This document shows, piece after piece, positions 35,991 through 45,591 of a stretch of 64,000 bases of DNA. Every line of letters starts with the position of its first letter. Within the stretch, counting starts at the first letter, position 1. The stretch spans positions 930,001 through 994,000 of the forward strand of contig NZ_CP027858.1 in the NCBI RefSeq assembly GCF_005519465.1. Direction: 5' to 3'. The notes under the pieces were generated by a model, which saw only the letters and a list, made by a program, of their open reading frames with translations, had not been told where the DNA came from and ran no database searches. Source of the stretch: Streptomyces clavuligerus (GTDB taxonomy: Bacteria; Actinomycetota; Actinomycetes; Streptomycetales; Streptomycetaceae). The translations under genes and the position numbers were made by a program.

Positions 35991-36708
35991 CGTGCTGCCG
36001 TCGCGACGGCTCCGCGCCTCCAGGGCTTCCGATGTCGCCGTCATCGCCGATGTCACCGTCACCGCCGGTGCCGTCGTCGCTCCCGGCGGCGGTGCCCTGG
36101 GCCGCGCGGGCGGTCCCGGCGGCTCCGTGTTCCGGTCCCTCCTCGGACGGCCGGTGGATCTCGAACCAGACCACCTTGCCCATGCCCTGGGCCCGCACCC
36201 CCCAGGAGTCGGCGAGGCTCTGCACCAGGAACAGCCCCCTGCCGTTGGTGTCGAGGGAGTCGAACCGCCGCCCGGAGGGGGTGTCCGGCACCGGCAGCCC
36301 CGTGATGAAGTCCCGCACCTCCACCCGCAGGGTCGACGAGGCGACGGTCGCGGTGACCACCGCGCCCTGCTCCGTGTGGAGCAGCGCGTTGGTGACCAGC
36401 TCGCTCGCCAGGAGCTGCGCCACGTCCGTGCGGTCGCAGCCGCCCCACTGCCGCAGCAACTTCCGCAGTTCCCGCCGTATTTCGGGGACGGCGTGGAGAT
36501 CCGTCCGGCCTAATCGGCGGTGGAACCTCCGGCACCCCGCCGCCGGGCCCGCCACCCTCGACGGCACCCTGGCCGGAACGGACTCGCCCGCGGCCTCCAC
36601 GCACACCCGTCGTTCCCGATGTGCCGACGTATGCCCGGCCACCTTGCCGTATCCGCCATGGTGGCCCCCGTGACCCCCACTGCCGGCCCCTCCCTGACGC
36701 CCAGTCAT
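35977..36708 (-). CDS. HATPase domain protein (anti-sigma-factor kinase-like)
   Basis: 243 residues. A single Bergerat-type ATPase domain (about 65-180) with the N-box ELVTNALLH and the Gly-box TNGRGLFLVQSLADSWG, as in RsbW/SpoIIAB-like regulators that streptomycetes hold in large numbers. It probably binds and inhibits a sigma factor or acts as a switch protein kinase. The C-terminal 45 residues are Gly/Asp-rich and repetitive, and the first 60 are Gly/His-rich. Codon 66 (36511-36513) is TTA, pointing to bldA dependence. The start is uncertain: ATG 36708, ATG 36711 and GTG 36717 are all close behind GGTGAGG. Confidence 0.78.
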   Translation of the reverse strand: MTGRQGGAGSGGHGGHHGGYGKVAGHTSAHRERRVCVEAAGESVPARVPSRVAGPAAGCRRFHRRLGRTDLHAVPEIRRELRKLLRQWGGCDRTDVAQLLASELVTNALLHTEQGAVVTATVASSTLRVEVRDFITGLPVPDTPSGRRFDSLDTNGRGLFLVQSLADSWGVRAQGMGKVVWFEIHRPSEEGPEHGAAGTARAAQGTAAGSDDGTGGDGDIGDDGDIGSPGGAEPSRRQHERPV

Positions 36709-36717
36709 CATCCTCAC

Positions 36718-37019
36718 CCGTACGCGGGCTCGTACGCCCGATCGACTCTGTCAGACCGTTCAGTCCGCCCGGTCCGGCGTGTGCGCCCGGTCCGGTCGAG
36801 CCGTCCGGTCCATCCGGTCCGCCCGATTGCGTGTGCTGCGATGGACTCTGCTTGACTCTGTGTGCTCAATGCTTCCACGGACAGCATTGCCCCTCTGGTT
36901 CGGGGCGCATACCTGCCTCTTCGTCAAGTGGCGGGGAAATCGGTTGCTTTGGTACCGGACAGGGATGCCGACTACGCCGTTCGCCGCAGACGATCCCCGC
37001 ATCGGACAGGAGACGCGTC
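36718..37019. other. Gap between poxB and the HATPase gene
   Basis: 302 bases with no convincing gene. The part at 36760-36830 is a patchwork of CCGGTCC/GGTCCGG words. The half nearer poxB is less GC-rich. It should hold the HATPase promoter (minus strand) and the end of the poxB transcript. Confidence 0.4.
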
Positions 37020-38762
37020 TCAGGGCCTGGGCACATTGCGGAGATTGGAACGCGCCATCTGCACCATGCGCCCCACCCCTCCATTCAGCACGATCTTGCT
37101 GGCCGAGAGGGCGAAACCCGTCACCATCTCCGCGCTGATCCGCGGCGGGATGGAGAGCGCGTTGGGGTCGGTGACCACGTCGACCAGTGCGGGGCCCCGG
37201 TGCCGGAAGGCGTCCTTGAGCGCGCCCGCGAGCTGCCGGGGCTTCTCGACCCGGACCCCGAAGGCCCCGGCGGCGCGGGCGACCGCCGCGAAGTCCGGGT
37301 TGACGTTGGTCGTCCCGTACGAGGGAATCCCGGCGACCAGCATCTCCAGTTCGACCATGCTCAGCGCCGAGTTGTTGAAGAGCACCACCTTCACCGGCAG
37401 ATCGTGCTGGACCAGGGTGAGGAAGTCCCCCATCGTCATCGTGAAGCCGCCGTCCCCGCACATCGCGACGGTCTGCCGGTTCCGGTCGGTGAACTGGGCG
37501 CCGATCGCCTGCGGCAGCGCGTTCGCCATCGAGCCATGGCTGAAGGAGCCGATGATCCGGCGGCGGCCGTTGGGCGAGAGATAGCGCGCCGCCCAGACAT
37601 TGCACATACCAGTATCAATGGTGAAAATCGCATCGTCCGCCGCGAGTTCGTCCAGGACCGAGGCCACATACTCGGGGTGGATCGGGACATGCTTGTCCAC
37701 TTTGCGGGTGTACGCCTTGATGACCCCTTCCAGGGCGTCGGCGTGTTTCTTCAGCATCCGGTCGAGGAATTTCCGGTCGCTCTTGGCCCGCACCCGGGGG
37801 GTGACACAGCGCAGCGTCTCCCGGACATCGCCCCAGACCGCGAGGTCGAGCCGGGAACGGCGGCCCAGGCGCTCCGGCCGGATGTCCACCTGGGCGATTT
37901 TCACATCGTCCGGCAGAAAGGCGTTGTAGGGGAAATCCGTGCCCAGCAGGATCAGCAGATCGCATTCATGGGTGGCCTCATAGGCGGCGCCGTAGCCGAG
38001 CAGTCCGCTCATGCCGACATCAAAAGGATTGTCGTACTGAATCCACTCCTTGCCGCGCAGCGCGTGGCCCACCGGGGCCTTGAGCCGTTCGGCGAACTCC
38101 ATGACCTCGGCATGGGCTCCGGCGGTGCCGCTGCCGCAGAAGAGGGTGACCCGTTCGGCCTCGTCGATCATCCGGATGAAACGGTCGATCTCGCCGTCCC
38201 CGGGGCGCACCGAGGGCCGGGTGGTGACGAGCGCGTGCTCGGCCGTCCGCGCGGGCGCGGGCTGGTCGGCGATGTCGCCGGGGAGCGCGACCACGCTGAC
38301 GCCGCCGAGGCCGATGGCGTGCTGGATGGCGGTCTGGAGCAGCCGGGGCATCTGCCGGGGGTTGGAGATCAGCTCGCTGTAGTGGGAGCACTCCCGGAAG
38401 AGCTGGTCGGGGTGGGTCTCCTGGAAGTAGCCGAGGCCGATCTCGCTGGAGGGGATGTGGGAGGCGAGGGCGAGCACCGGGGCCATGGAGCGGTGGGCGT
38501 CGTACAGGCCGTTGATCAGATGGAGGTTCCCCGGGCCGCAGGAGCCGGCGCACGCCGCGAGTTCCCCGGTGACCTGGGCTTCCGCACCGGCGGCGAAGGC
38601 GGCGGTCTCCTCGTGGCGGACCTGGATCCAGTCGATGCCGGAGTTCCGCCGGATCGCGTCCACGACCGGGTTGAGGCTGTCGCCCACGACCCCGTACAGA
38701 CGCCGCACACCGGCACGGACGAGAAGGTCGACGAACTGCTCGGCGACGTTCTGTTTGGCCAT
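37020..38762 (-). CDS. poxB: Pyruvate dehydrogenase (quinone) / pyruvate oxidase
   Basis: 580 residues, thiamine-diphosphate enzyme that decarboxylates pyruvate to acetate and feeds electrons via FAD to quinone. N-terminal Pyr domain with the activating glutamate in VRHEETAAFAAGAEAQ; central FAD/DHAP-like domain (about 190-330); C-terminal PP domain with the ThDP-magnesium motif GDGGFTMTMGDFLTL...NN. Length matches E. coli PoxB, and the C-terminal extension seen in PoxB (membrane contact) may be represented by the last 20-30 residues. Other ThDP enzymes such as acetolactate synthase are less likely given the overall pattern. Monocistronic. Confidence 0.9.
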   Translation of the reverse strand: MAKQNVAEQFVDLLVRAGVRRLYGVVGDSLNPVVDAIRRNSGIDWIQVRHEETAAFAAGAEAQVTGELAACAGSCGPGNLHLINGLYDAHRSMAPVLALASHIPSSEIGLGYFQETHPDQLFRECSHYSELISNPRQMPRLLQTAIQHAIGLGGVSVVALPGDIADQPAPARTAEHALVTTRPSVRPGDGEIDRFIRMIDEAERVTLFCGSGTAGAHAEVMEFAERLKAPVGHALRGKEWIQYDNPFDVGMSGLLGYGAAYEATHECDLLILLGTDFPYNAFLPDDVKIAQVDIRPERLGRRSRLDLAVWGDVRETLRCVTPRVRAKSDRKFLDRMLKKHADALEGVIKAYTRKVDKHVPIHPEYVASVLDELAADDAIFTIDTGMCNVWAARYLSPNGRRRIIGSFSHGSMANALPQAIGAQFTDRNRQTVAMCGDGGFTMTMGDFLTLVQHDLPVKVVLFNNSALSMVELEMLVAGIPSYGTTNVNPDFAAVARAAGAFGVRVEKPRQLAGALKDAFRHRGPALVDVVTDPNALSIPPRISAEMVTGFALSASKIVLNGGVGRMVQMARSNLRNVPRP

Positions 38763-38849
38763 GGGAGGGGCGCCCCTTCCGCTGGGTGACGGACCGTGCG
38801 TCCATCAACCCACGGGGAGCGCCGTTCCGCCTCCCGGGTGCGCCGGTGG

Positions 38850-38894
38850 GCCGCGTCCGGCGCACCGGTGGGTGACGGGTGCGCCGGACGCGGC
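38850..38894. terminator. Perfect hairpin after the PP2C-like gene
   Basis: A 17-pair perfect stem (38850-38866 with 38878-38894, arms GCCGCGTCCGGCGCACC / GGTGCGCCGGACGCGGC) and 11-base loop, beginning two bases beyond the stop of the minus-strand PP2C-like gene. Confidence 0.85.
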
Positions 38895-38896
38895 GG

Positions 38897-40744
38897 TCAG
38901 GATTCCCAGAGGGCGGCGGCGGTGCGGTCGTCCGCGTACCCCTTCACCCGCAGTCCCACATCGGTCAGGAAGGCGGCGAGGCCGGGTGGTCCGGCGGGTG
39001 TCGCCCACCGGGCGGCGAGTTCCGCCGCGAGCGCGGGCTCGCCGCGCAGCGGGTCGGCGAAGCCGGGGCCGCACAGGAGCAGGGTGTCACCGGAACGGGC
39101 GACGGGGGCCAGGAAGCGGAAGGGCGGTCCGGGCGGCTCGGGCTGCTCCCCCGCGGGCTCCCCCGCCGCCGGGTGCGGGGGTTCCAGGTCCTGCCAGGCG
39201 CCGTCGCGGAGCCGGAAGAGACCTCCGGGGCCCGCGCCGAAGAACACCCGGGTGCGGCACTCCGGGTCGGCGGGGATCAGCAGACAGCGCAGCCCCGCCG
39301 GATGTTCGCCCGACTCGGCGCCCGACTCGGCGGCGGTGCTCCGCAGTCTGCCGAAGCCCCGGTCGGTGAGCCGGTGCAGCCCGGCCCTGAGGTCGCCCCT
39401 GCGGTCCGCCCGGATGTCCTCGGCGAGCCGTGCGTGGCTGCGGCCCACGGCGCCGCCGATCCACCGGCAGAGATCCGCGGCGGCGAGATGGGACCCCTCG
39501 GCTGCGCGCGCGCCGCTGGCCGTCGCGACCAGGACGAGGGCGGTGGGGCCCCGGCCGAAGCGGACGGTGAGCAGCGCGTCCCGTCGGGGTTCGCCCCGGT
39601 AGCGGGCGGAGTCCCCCCGGATGGACGCGGCGCGCAGCACCCCGGAGCCGCAGCGGGCTCCGTCGAGAGCCGTGTCCGGGGTGATCCGGGCCAGGTTCTC
39701 GGCGGTCGCGGCGGGCAGCGCGGTGGGCTCCGGCTCGTAGGTCGGCGGTCCGTCGCCGACATGCCCGGGGTGCGCCGCCGCCCGCGCGGGCGCGGGGCTG
39801 TCGGGCCCGGTGCGCGGCGCGGCCGGGCCCAGGGGGACGGCGGGCCGCTCCGGCGCGTGGCGCAGGGGCGGGTCGTCGGGCGGCTCCCACGGAGCCCGCG
39901 CCAGCGGCATCAACGGCGGCGCTCCGCCGCCGTCCCGCTGTCCACCGCCCGGGCCACGCGGCGCGGGCACGGGCCCGTCCGCCAGGGCGGTGGGCACCTC
40001 CGCGAGCGCGGCACCGGGCCCGGGAACGGCATCCGGTACGGGGACGGCCGGGGACACGGCCCGTGCGGCGACCGGCGGTACCGGGCCCGCCTCCGGCACG
40101 GTCGGCACAGGCCCTGGACCCGGACCGTCGAACGGCGGCGGCCCGCACTCCCCCCGCCCGGGGGGCGACACGGCGACCGGCACGCCCGGGTCCACCTCCG
40201 GCCCGGAGGAAACAGGCCCCGGACCCCGACCGCCGGACGCTCCCGCTCCGACGACCTCCCGCCCGGGAACGGACACCGACAGGGGTACGGCCGGCACGGC
40301 GACCTGCGCCACCGGGCCCGCCTCCGGCACGGTCGGCACAGGCCCTGGACCCGGACCGTCGAACGGCGGCGGCCCGCACTCCCCCCGCCCGGGGGGCGAC
40401 ACGGCGACCGGCACGCCCCGGTCCGCCTCCGGCACGACCGGCACAGGCCCCGGGCTGGCCCCCGCCTTCCGGGGAACCGCCCGGCCCCCGGACGGTCGTG
40501 GCGGTCCGGAGTCGTCGTCCTCCCGCAGCAGGGGAAGGTCCCACGCCGCGGGTACGGCGCGGGTCGAGGACGGCTCCGGTGGCGCCGGGGCGCGGGGCGG
40601 CGGGGGTGCGGGAGGGGCCAGCGCGTGGACGGCCGAGTCGAAGTGGGTGTCCAGGGTGCTGCCCGCCGTCCGGGCCGGGACCGCCCCCGGCCCGGACTCC
40701 TCGTACAGCCGTTTCCACCAGTCGTCCTCGGCCTGCTGACTCAT
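38897..40744 (-). CDS. Degenerate PP2C-like protein with Pro-rich repeats
   Basis: 615 residues. The start MSQQAEDDWWKRLYEES resembles streptomycete PP2C proteins. Residues about 40-345 are a Pro/Gly-rich, probably disordered region with an exact duplicated segment. The C-terminal domain (about 365-610) follows the PP2C fold: SIRGDSARYRGEPRRDALL, a GDTLLLCGPG strand and a final YADDRTAAAL. Several metal-binding positions look lost: the usual DG-GG is ATASGA and the later DG is PG. It may be a pseudophosphatase or protein-binding module. The ATG at 40744 lacks a strong ribosome site, so the start is less certain. A strong terminator follows immediately. Confidence 0.75.
   Translation of the reverse strand: MSQQAEDDWWKRLYEESGPGAVPARTAGSTLDTHFDSAVHALAPPAPPPPRAPAPPEPSSTRAVPAAWDLPLLREDDDSGPPRPSGGRAVPRKAGASPGPVPVVPEADRGVPVAVSPPGRGECGPPPFDGPGPGPVPTVPEAGPVAQVAVPAVPLSVSVPGREVVGAGASGGRGPGPVSSGPEVDPGVPVAVSPPGRGECGPPPFDGPGPGPVPTVPEAGPVPPVAARAVSPAVPVPDAVPGPGAALAEVPTALADGPVPAPRGPGGGQRDGGGAPPLMPLARAPWEPPDDPPLRHAPERPAVPLGPAAPRTGPDSPAPARAAAHPGHVGDGPPTYEPEPTALPAATAENLARITPDTALDGARCGSGVLRAASIRGDSARYRGEPRRDALLTVRFGRGPTALVLVATASGARAAEGSHLAAADLCRWIGGAVGRSHARLAEDIRADRRGDLRAGLHRLTDRGFGRLRSTAAESGAESGEHPAGLRCLLIPADPECRTRVFFGAGPGGLFRLRDGAWQDLEPPHPAAGEPAGEQPEPPGPPFRFLAPVARSGDTLLLCGPGFADPLRGEPALAAELAARWATPAGPPGLAAFLTDVGLRVKGYADDRTAAALWES
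40080..40418 (-). repeat. Exact 108-bp direct repeat in the PP2C-like gene
   Basis: Segments beginning at 40080 and 40311 appear identical over about 108 bases, starting ACCGGGCCCGCCTCCGGCAC. The 231-bp spacing equals 77 codons, so frame is kept. The duplicated peptide includes GVPVAVSPPGRGECG and PGPGPVPTVPEAGP. Identity with no synonymous drift implies a recent duplication or gene conversion. Confidence 0.9.
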
Positions 40745-41138
40745 GCGCGTATTGTCCACCGCGGTCCGCCGCCGCAAACAGATCGCGCCGAAAAGCGGCC
40801 CGCTCCCGGTGGTGCGCTCATCGGATGGGATCCACCCGTCGAAACGCACCGGAACGGACCGGAAAGAAGGCCGGAATCGGCCGTCGGCCCGGCAGGAAAA
40901 GGGCTCCGAGGATGTATCACCGGCGTGCGCTCCCCGTAAGGATTCACGCTCCGGCGCACATCCGCAGGGGAACGGCGAATCCGCCCGGACCGATGCATCG
41001 TTACCCGAAAGAGTCACCGTGCCGGACGGGTGGCCACCGTGACGGCGGGGTGCGTGACCGGTGCGGGCCGTCCCCCCGGCGGGGAGCACCGGCCGGAGCG
41101 GGGGATGATGTGCGAGGCGTGAATGGGAGGGTCTTGGG
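40745..41138. other. Divergent gap, PP2C-like gene / TrmB-LuxR regulator
   Basis: 394 bases, no credible gene. GC falls around 40740-41000. It should contain both divergent promoters; no clear palindrome was found. Confidence 0.45.
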
Positions 41139-42140
41139 GTGCTGGGAGCGATTGGTCTCGACGCGGGGCAGGAGTCCGCGTACCGCGCGCTGGTCGCGCT
41201 CGGAGCGGCGGAGGTCGCCGATCTCGCGCATCGGCTGGCGCTGCCGGAGACCGACACGGAACGCGCCCTGCGGCGGCTTGAGCAGCAGGGTCTGGCCTCG
41301 CGTTCCTCGGCGTGGAAGGGCCGGTGGGTGGCGGCCCCGCCCGGGGTCGCGCTGGGCGCGCTGCTGACCCAGCAGCGCCGACAGCTCGAACGGGCCGAAC
41401 TGGCCGCCGCCTCCCTGGCGCAGGAGTACCGGGCGGAGGCGGAGGGGCCCGCCGTGCACGACCTGGTGGAGGTGGTCACCGGGGCGAGCGCGGTGGCCCA
41501 TCGGTTCGCGCAGGTGCGGCTGGGCGCGGTCGTCGAGGTGTGTGCCCTGCTCACGGAGGTGTCGCAGGGCGAAGCGGTGCAGCCCCGGCCGGGGGTGGCG
41601 CACCGGGTCGTCATCGAACGGGAGACGCTGGCCGCGTCCCCGTCCGCGGCCGCACCGCCGCGCGGCGCGCAGCTCCGGGTCGCGGACCGGGTGCCGGGCG
41701 GGCTGCTCGTCGCCGACCGGCGGCTGGGGATCGTCCCGCTGACGGCCCGGGGCAGTGAGCCCGCCGCGCTCGTCGTGCACGGCTGCGGTCTGCTGGACTC
41801 CTTGCTCGGGCTGTTCGAGGCGGTGTGGCGGGAGGCGCTGCCGCTGCGGCTGGCCGGGGGCGGTGCGCCGGGCCCGGCCGGTACGCCGGGTGCGGCCGGT
41901 GCCGCGGGCGGCGGCTACGAGGAGGTGACGACCGGCCCGGACGCCACGGATCTGGAGATCCTGTCGCTGCTGCTGGCCGGGATGACCGACGCCCGGGTGG
42001 CGAAGCGGCTGGATCTGGGGCTGCGGACAGTGCAGCGACGGGTGAAGGGGCTGATGGAGCTGGCGGGGGTGACGACCCGGCTCCAGCTCGGCTGGCACGC
42101 GTACGCGAAGGGCTGGGTGGCCCGCGAACCGCTCGGCTGA
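41139..42140 (+). CDS. TrmB/LuxR two-HTH transcriptional regulator
   Basis: 333 residues with two DNA-binding modules. N-terminal TrmB-like winged helix (about 1-70, ESAYRALVALGAAEVADLAH, RALRRLEQQGLASR) and C-terminal LuxR-type HTH (about 265-325, LEILSLLLAGMTDARVAKRL, LRTVQRRVKGLM). The middle would be a sensor region; an Ala/Gly/Pro linker sits before the LuxR part. Proteins of this build are abundant in streptomycetes, often regulating secondary metabolism or development. The GTG at 41139 follows GGGAGGG. Target unknown. Confidence 0.85.
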   Translation: MLGAIGLDAGQESAYRALVALGAAEVADLAHRLALPETDTERALRRLEQQGLASRSSAWKGRWVAAPPGVALGALLTQQRRQLERAELAAASLAQEYRAEAEGPAVHDLVEVVTGASAVAHRFAQVRLGAVVEVCALLTEVSQGEAVQPRPGVAHRVVIERETLAASPSAAAPPRGAQLRVADRVPGGLLVADRRLGIVPLTARGSEPAALVVHGCGLLDSLLGLFEAVWREALPLRLAGGGAPGPAGTPGAAGAAGGGYEEVTTGPDATDLEILSLLLAGMTDARVAKRLDLGLRTVQRRVKGLMELAGVTTRLQLGWHAYAKGWVAREPLG

Positions 42141-42281
42141 GCGCCGGTCACGCGCCTGTCCCCGCCGGAGCGCCGGGCGGTCGGCGGGGGCATCGGGTGC
42201 ACGGCGGGGCGCGGCGGCCCCGTGCCGGAGCGCCGGAGTGCCGGACCTGCGCGGGGCGGCGTGATCCGGCACCCTTGGCAG

Positions 42282-42764
42282 ATGGGCGTGTGGCAGCTCC
42301 TGCTGGTCGGCCTGGTGATGGTGCTGGGCGTCGTCGGGGCGCTGCTCCCCGGTGTGCCGGGGCGGTGGCTGGTCTGGGCGGCGCTGCTGTGGTGGTCGTT
42401 GCACGAGCGCACCGGCCTGGCCTGGGTGCTGCTGGTGGCCGCGACCGCGCTGCTGCTCGTGGACCAGGTGGTGGTGTGGCTGCTGCCGTCCCGCAGGGCC
42501 CGGGGCACGGGGATGAGCCGCCGGATCGCGCTGTGGGCGGGGCTCGGGTCCGTGGCCGGTTTTCTGCTGCTGCCCGTGGTGGGTGCGGTACCGGGCTTCC
42601 TCGGGGGGATCTATCTCGCGGAGCGCCGTCGGCTCGGCGGCCATGGCGAGGCCGTGGCGTCGACGCGGGCGGTGATGCGGGGCGCGGGGACGGGTGCGCT
42701 GGTGGAGCTGCTGGCCTGTCTGCTGGTGGCGGGGGCCTGGCTGGGCGCCGTCGTCTGGGGCTGA
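42282..42764 (+). CDS. DUF456 membrane protein
   Basis: 160 residues, four or more membrane segments with the DUF456 pattern GVVGALLPGVPGRWLVWAAL and later GAVPGFLGGIYLAERRR, repeated Gly/Pro turns between helices. Function unknown for the family. I start at ATG 42282 (MGVWQLLLVGLVM), where the hydrophobic domain begins; the frame is open 20 codons further but those residues are basic and unlike the family. Confidence 0.8.
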   Translation: MGVWQLLLVGLVMVLGVVGALLPGVPGRWLVWAALLWWSLHERTGLAWVLLVAATALLLVDQVVVWLLPSRRARGTGMSRRIALWAGLGSVAGFLLLPVVGAVPGFLGGIYLAERRRLGGHGEAVASTRAVMRGAGTGALVELLACLLVAGAWLGAVVWG

Positions 42765-43018
42765 GCCAGGCCCCCGCCGATGCGCCCGGCACCGCGTCCG
42801 CCATCGGTACCGGCACCGGTGCCGGTACCGAAAGCGGCACCTCCCGCTGAATGGGATTCATATCCGCAGATATACCTCGGATCTCTCCCTCCCTCTCCCC
42901 TCCCCTCTCCCTACCTGAGAGGTGGCTCTTGACGGACGATGACCGCCTGCCTACCTTCCGTCAGGCGACAGCTCGGATGAATCGACCGTTCCGTCCACGT
43001 AGCCGACCGGGAGGCGCC

Positions 43019-45427
43019 ATGGCAGCAGTACCGTCCCCACCGGAGCCGTCCAGGAGAAGAGTGCTCGCCTCCGGCACGGCGCTCGGCACGGCGCTCGGCG
43101 GGGCCATCGCGCTGGGTGCCCAGGCACCGGCGCACGCCGCCACCGCCACCGCGCCCCCGGCCGCCGGTCCGGTGCCGGGCCCGGCGCCCCGCTCCGGGGG
43201 CACGGAGATCACCGCGTACGGGGAGAGCTGGCGCGCCGTGCTCGACGACGCCGACCTCGTCTGGCGCCGGGCGCCCCGGACCTGGTTCGAGGGTCCTTTC
43301 CTCGGCAACGGCCACCTCGGTTCGGGCATCTACGCGGAGCCCGGCGGGAGCAACGCGATCCGCTTCAATGTCCAGCACTCCGAGGTGCAGGACCACCGGC
43401 CGGAGTTCGGCTCGCTCTTCGGTCTGGCGCGGCTGCCCATCGGCCACTTCACCCTGGAACCGGTCGGCACCGTCACCGCCGTCGACTGGCGGCTGCGGCT
43501 GCACGGCGCCGAGCTGACCGGCACACTCACCACCACGGCGGGCACGCTGCGGCTGCGCGCGTTCGTCCACAGCACCGCGTCCGTGCTGGCGGTGGACATC
43601 GCCCCGAGCGACGGGGAACGGGACTTCCGCTGGGTCTTCCACCCCGCCGAGGCCATCAGCCCGCGGGCGGCCTTCCGTCCGCTGCCGGAGGGGTACCGGG
43701 CCAACCCCCCGGCGGTGGTGGAGCGCCACGGCGAGGTGACCGCGGCCGTACAGCCGCTGCTCGCCGGGGGCGGGCATGTCACCGCGTGGCGGGAACGCAC
43801 CACCCGCTCGGGCCGGCGCACCCTGTACGCGGCGGTGGCGCACGCGTTCCCCGGGACGACGGCCGCACCCCTCGCCCGCGCGCTGCGGGCGGTGCGCCGC
43901 GCTTCGACGGCCCCCTACGACGTGCTGGTGGTCCCCCACCGGGTCTGGTGGGACCGCTACTACCGCAAGAGCTTTCTGTCGCTGCCCGACGCCCGGCTCC
44001 AGCGCTTCCACTGGATTCAGCTCTACAAGGCGGCGTCGGCGGCCCGGCGCGACGCGCCCGTCATGGCGACCTGCGGCCCCTGGCTGGAGCCCACGCCCTG
44101 GCCCAACACCTGGTGGAACCTCAACGTCCAGTTGGAGTACTGGCTCATCCACGGCTCCAACCATCTGGAGCTGGACGCGGTCACCCGGGCGTTGAGCGAG
44201 TTCCGCGACCGGCTCACGGCCGAGGTGGCCCCTCCGTACCGGGCGGACTCGGCGGGAATTCCCCGTACCACGGACACCCGGCTGGTCAACGGCGGAGCCA
44301 CACCTTCCGGCCAGGGTTACGGCGTGGGCGTACCCGGACAGAACCCTCCGACCCCCGAGGTCGGCAATCTTGTCTGGGCACTGCACAACGTCTGGCTCTC
44401 GTACCGCCACACCATGGACGTGTCGATCCTGCGGGACACGCTCTTCCCGCTGCTGCGCCGCGCCGTCAGCTACTATCTGCACTTCCTCGCGCCGGGTCCG
44501 GACGGGCGGCTGCATCTGCCGAAGACGTTCTCACCGGAGTACGGCGTCGACGCCCCGGACTGCAACTACGACCTGATGCTGCTGCGCTGGGGCTGCCGCA
44601 CCCTGCTGGAGAGCGCCGAGGAGCTGGGCGTCCCGGACCCGCTGGCGGACCGCTGGCGGGAGGTGCTGGCCCGGCTGACGCCCTACCCGGTCGACGCCAA
44701 CGGCTTCATGATCGGCGCGGGGGTGCCCTTCGCCAAGTCCCACCGGCACTACTCCCATCTGCTGGCGGTCTATCCGCTGTACGAGATCACCGGCCGCACC
44801 CCTGGGGAACGCGCCCTGATCGAACGCTCGTTGAAGCACTGGGTCGGCTTCGAGGGGGCGCTCCAGGGCTACACCTTCACCGGGGCGGCGTCGATCTCGG
44901 CGCTGCTCGGCGAGGGCGAGGACGCGCTGCGCTATCTGGAGCAGCTCATGAGCCGGTTCATCCAGGCCAACACCCTGTACAAGGAGTCGGGCCCGGTGAT
45001 CGAGACACCGCTGTCGGCGTCGCAGTCGCTGCACGACATGGTCTGTCAGTCCTGGGGCGGTGTCATCCGGGTCTTCCCCGCGCTGCCCGCCGCCTGGCGC
45101 GCGTTGGTGGTGCACGACTTCCGTACCCAGGGCGCGTTTCTGCTCAGCGCGGTGCGGGAGGAGGGGCGCACCCGCTGGGTGGGGCTGCGCAGCGAGGCGG
45201 GGGCGCCCTGTGTGGTGCGGCACGGGATCGAGGGTCCGGTGGAGGTGCGGGACCGGCGGGGCCGTCCGCTGCGGTACGAGGACGCCGGTACCGGGGACGG
45301 TGCGATCCGGATACCGCTGGAGCGGGGCGGCTCGGCGCTCATCACCCGGCGGGGCGACCGGCCCCCGCTGCGGATCGAACCGGTGACGCCGAACGGGCCC
45401 GCCGCGCCCTGGGGTCTGCCCGGCTGA
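43019..45427 (+). CDS. Exported GH95-family glycoside hydrolase
   Basis: 802 residues. A twin-arginine signal (SRRRVLASGTALG ... APAHA, cleavage near residue 40) indicates Tat export as a folded enzyme. The body fits GH95, which contains 1,2-alpha-L-fucosidases and related alpha-L-galactosidases: an N-terminal beta domain with FLGNGHLGSGIYAEPGG, and an (alpha/alpha)6 catalytic region with WWNLNVQLEYW (N367 and N369, the Asn pair of this family), KTFSPEYG, and HRHYSHLLAVYPL. The substrate is probably a terminal fucosyl or galactosyl unit on plant or microbial polysaccharide. Homology is partial by eye, so the exact sugar is open. The ATG at 43019 follows GGGAGG. Confidence 0.83.
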   Translation: MAAVPSPPEPSRRRVLASGTALGTALGGAIALGAQAPAHAATATAPPAAGPVPGPAPRSGGTEITAYGESWRAVLDDADLVWRRAPRTWFEGPFLGNGHLGSGIYAEPGGSNAIRFNVQHSEVQDHRPEFGSLFGLARLPIGHFTLEPVGTVTAVDWRLRLHGAELTGTLTTTAGTLRLRAFVHSTASVLAVDIAPSDGERDFRWVFHPAEAISPRAAFRPLPEGYRANPPAVVERHGEVTAAVQPLLAGGGHVTAWRERTTRSGRRTLYAAVAHAFPGTTAAPLARALRAVRRASTAPYDVLVVPHRVWWDRYYRKSFLSLPDARLQRFHWIQLYKAASAARRDAPVMATCGPWLEPTPWPNTWWNLNVQLEYWLIHGSNHLELDAVTRALSEFRDRLTAEVAPPYRADSAGIPRTTDTRLVNGGATPSGQGYGVGVPGQNPPTPEVGNLVWALHNVWLSYRHTMDVSILRDTLFPLLRRAVSYYLHFLAPGPDGRLHLPKTFSPEYGVDAPDCNYDLMLLRWGCRTLLESAEELGVPDPLADRWREVLARLTPYPVDANGFMIGAGVPFAKSHRHYSHLLAVYPLYEITGRTPGERALIERSLKHWVGFEGALQGYTFTGAASISALLGEGEDALRYLEQLMSRFIQANTLYKESGPVIETPLSASQSLHDMVCQSWGGVIRVFPALPAAWRALVVHDFRTQGAFLLSAVREEGRTRWVGLRSEAGAPCVVRHGIEGPVEVRDRRGRPLRYEDAGTGDGAIRIPLERGGSALITRRGDRPPLRIEPVTPNGPAAPWGLPG

Positions 45428-45449
45428 GCCGCCGCCGCCCGGGATGCCG

Positions 45450-45481
45450 CCGGGCCCGTACCGGACGCGGTACGGGCCCGG
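45450..45481. terminator. Perfect hairpin after the GH95 gene
   Basis: CCGGGCCCGTACC (45450-45462) with GGTACGGGCCCGG (45469-45481), 13 pairs and a six-base loop, 23 bases after the GH95 stop; it can also serve the convergent SGNH gene. Confidence 0.8.
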
Positions 45482-45591
45482 TGCGCGGTACCGGCCCGGG
45501 GCGGGTCAGCGCGGCGGACGGATGAGAAGCGGACGGGCGAGGGGTGCACGGGTGTGGGGCGGACGGGCGAGGGGCGCGGCGCCCGCCCGGC

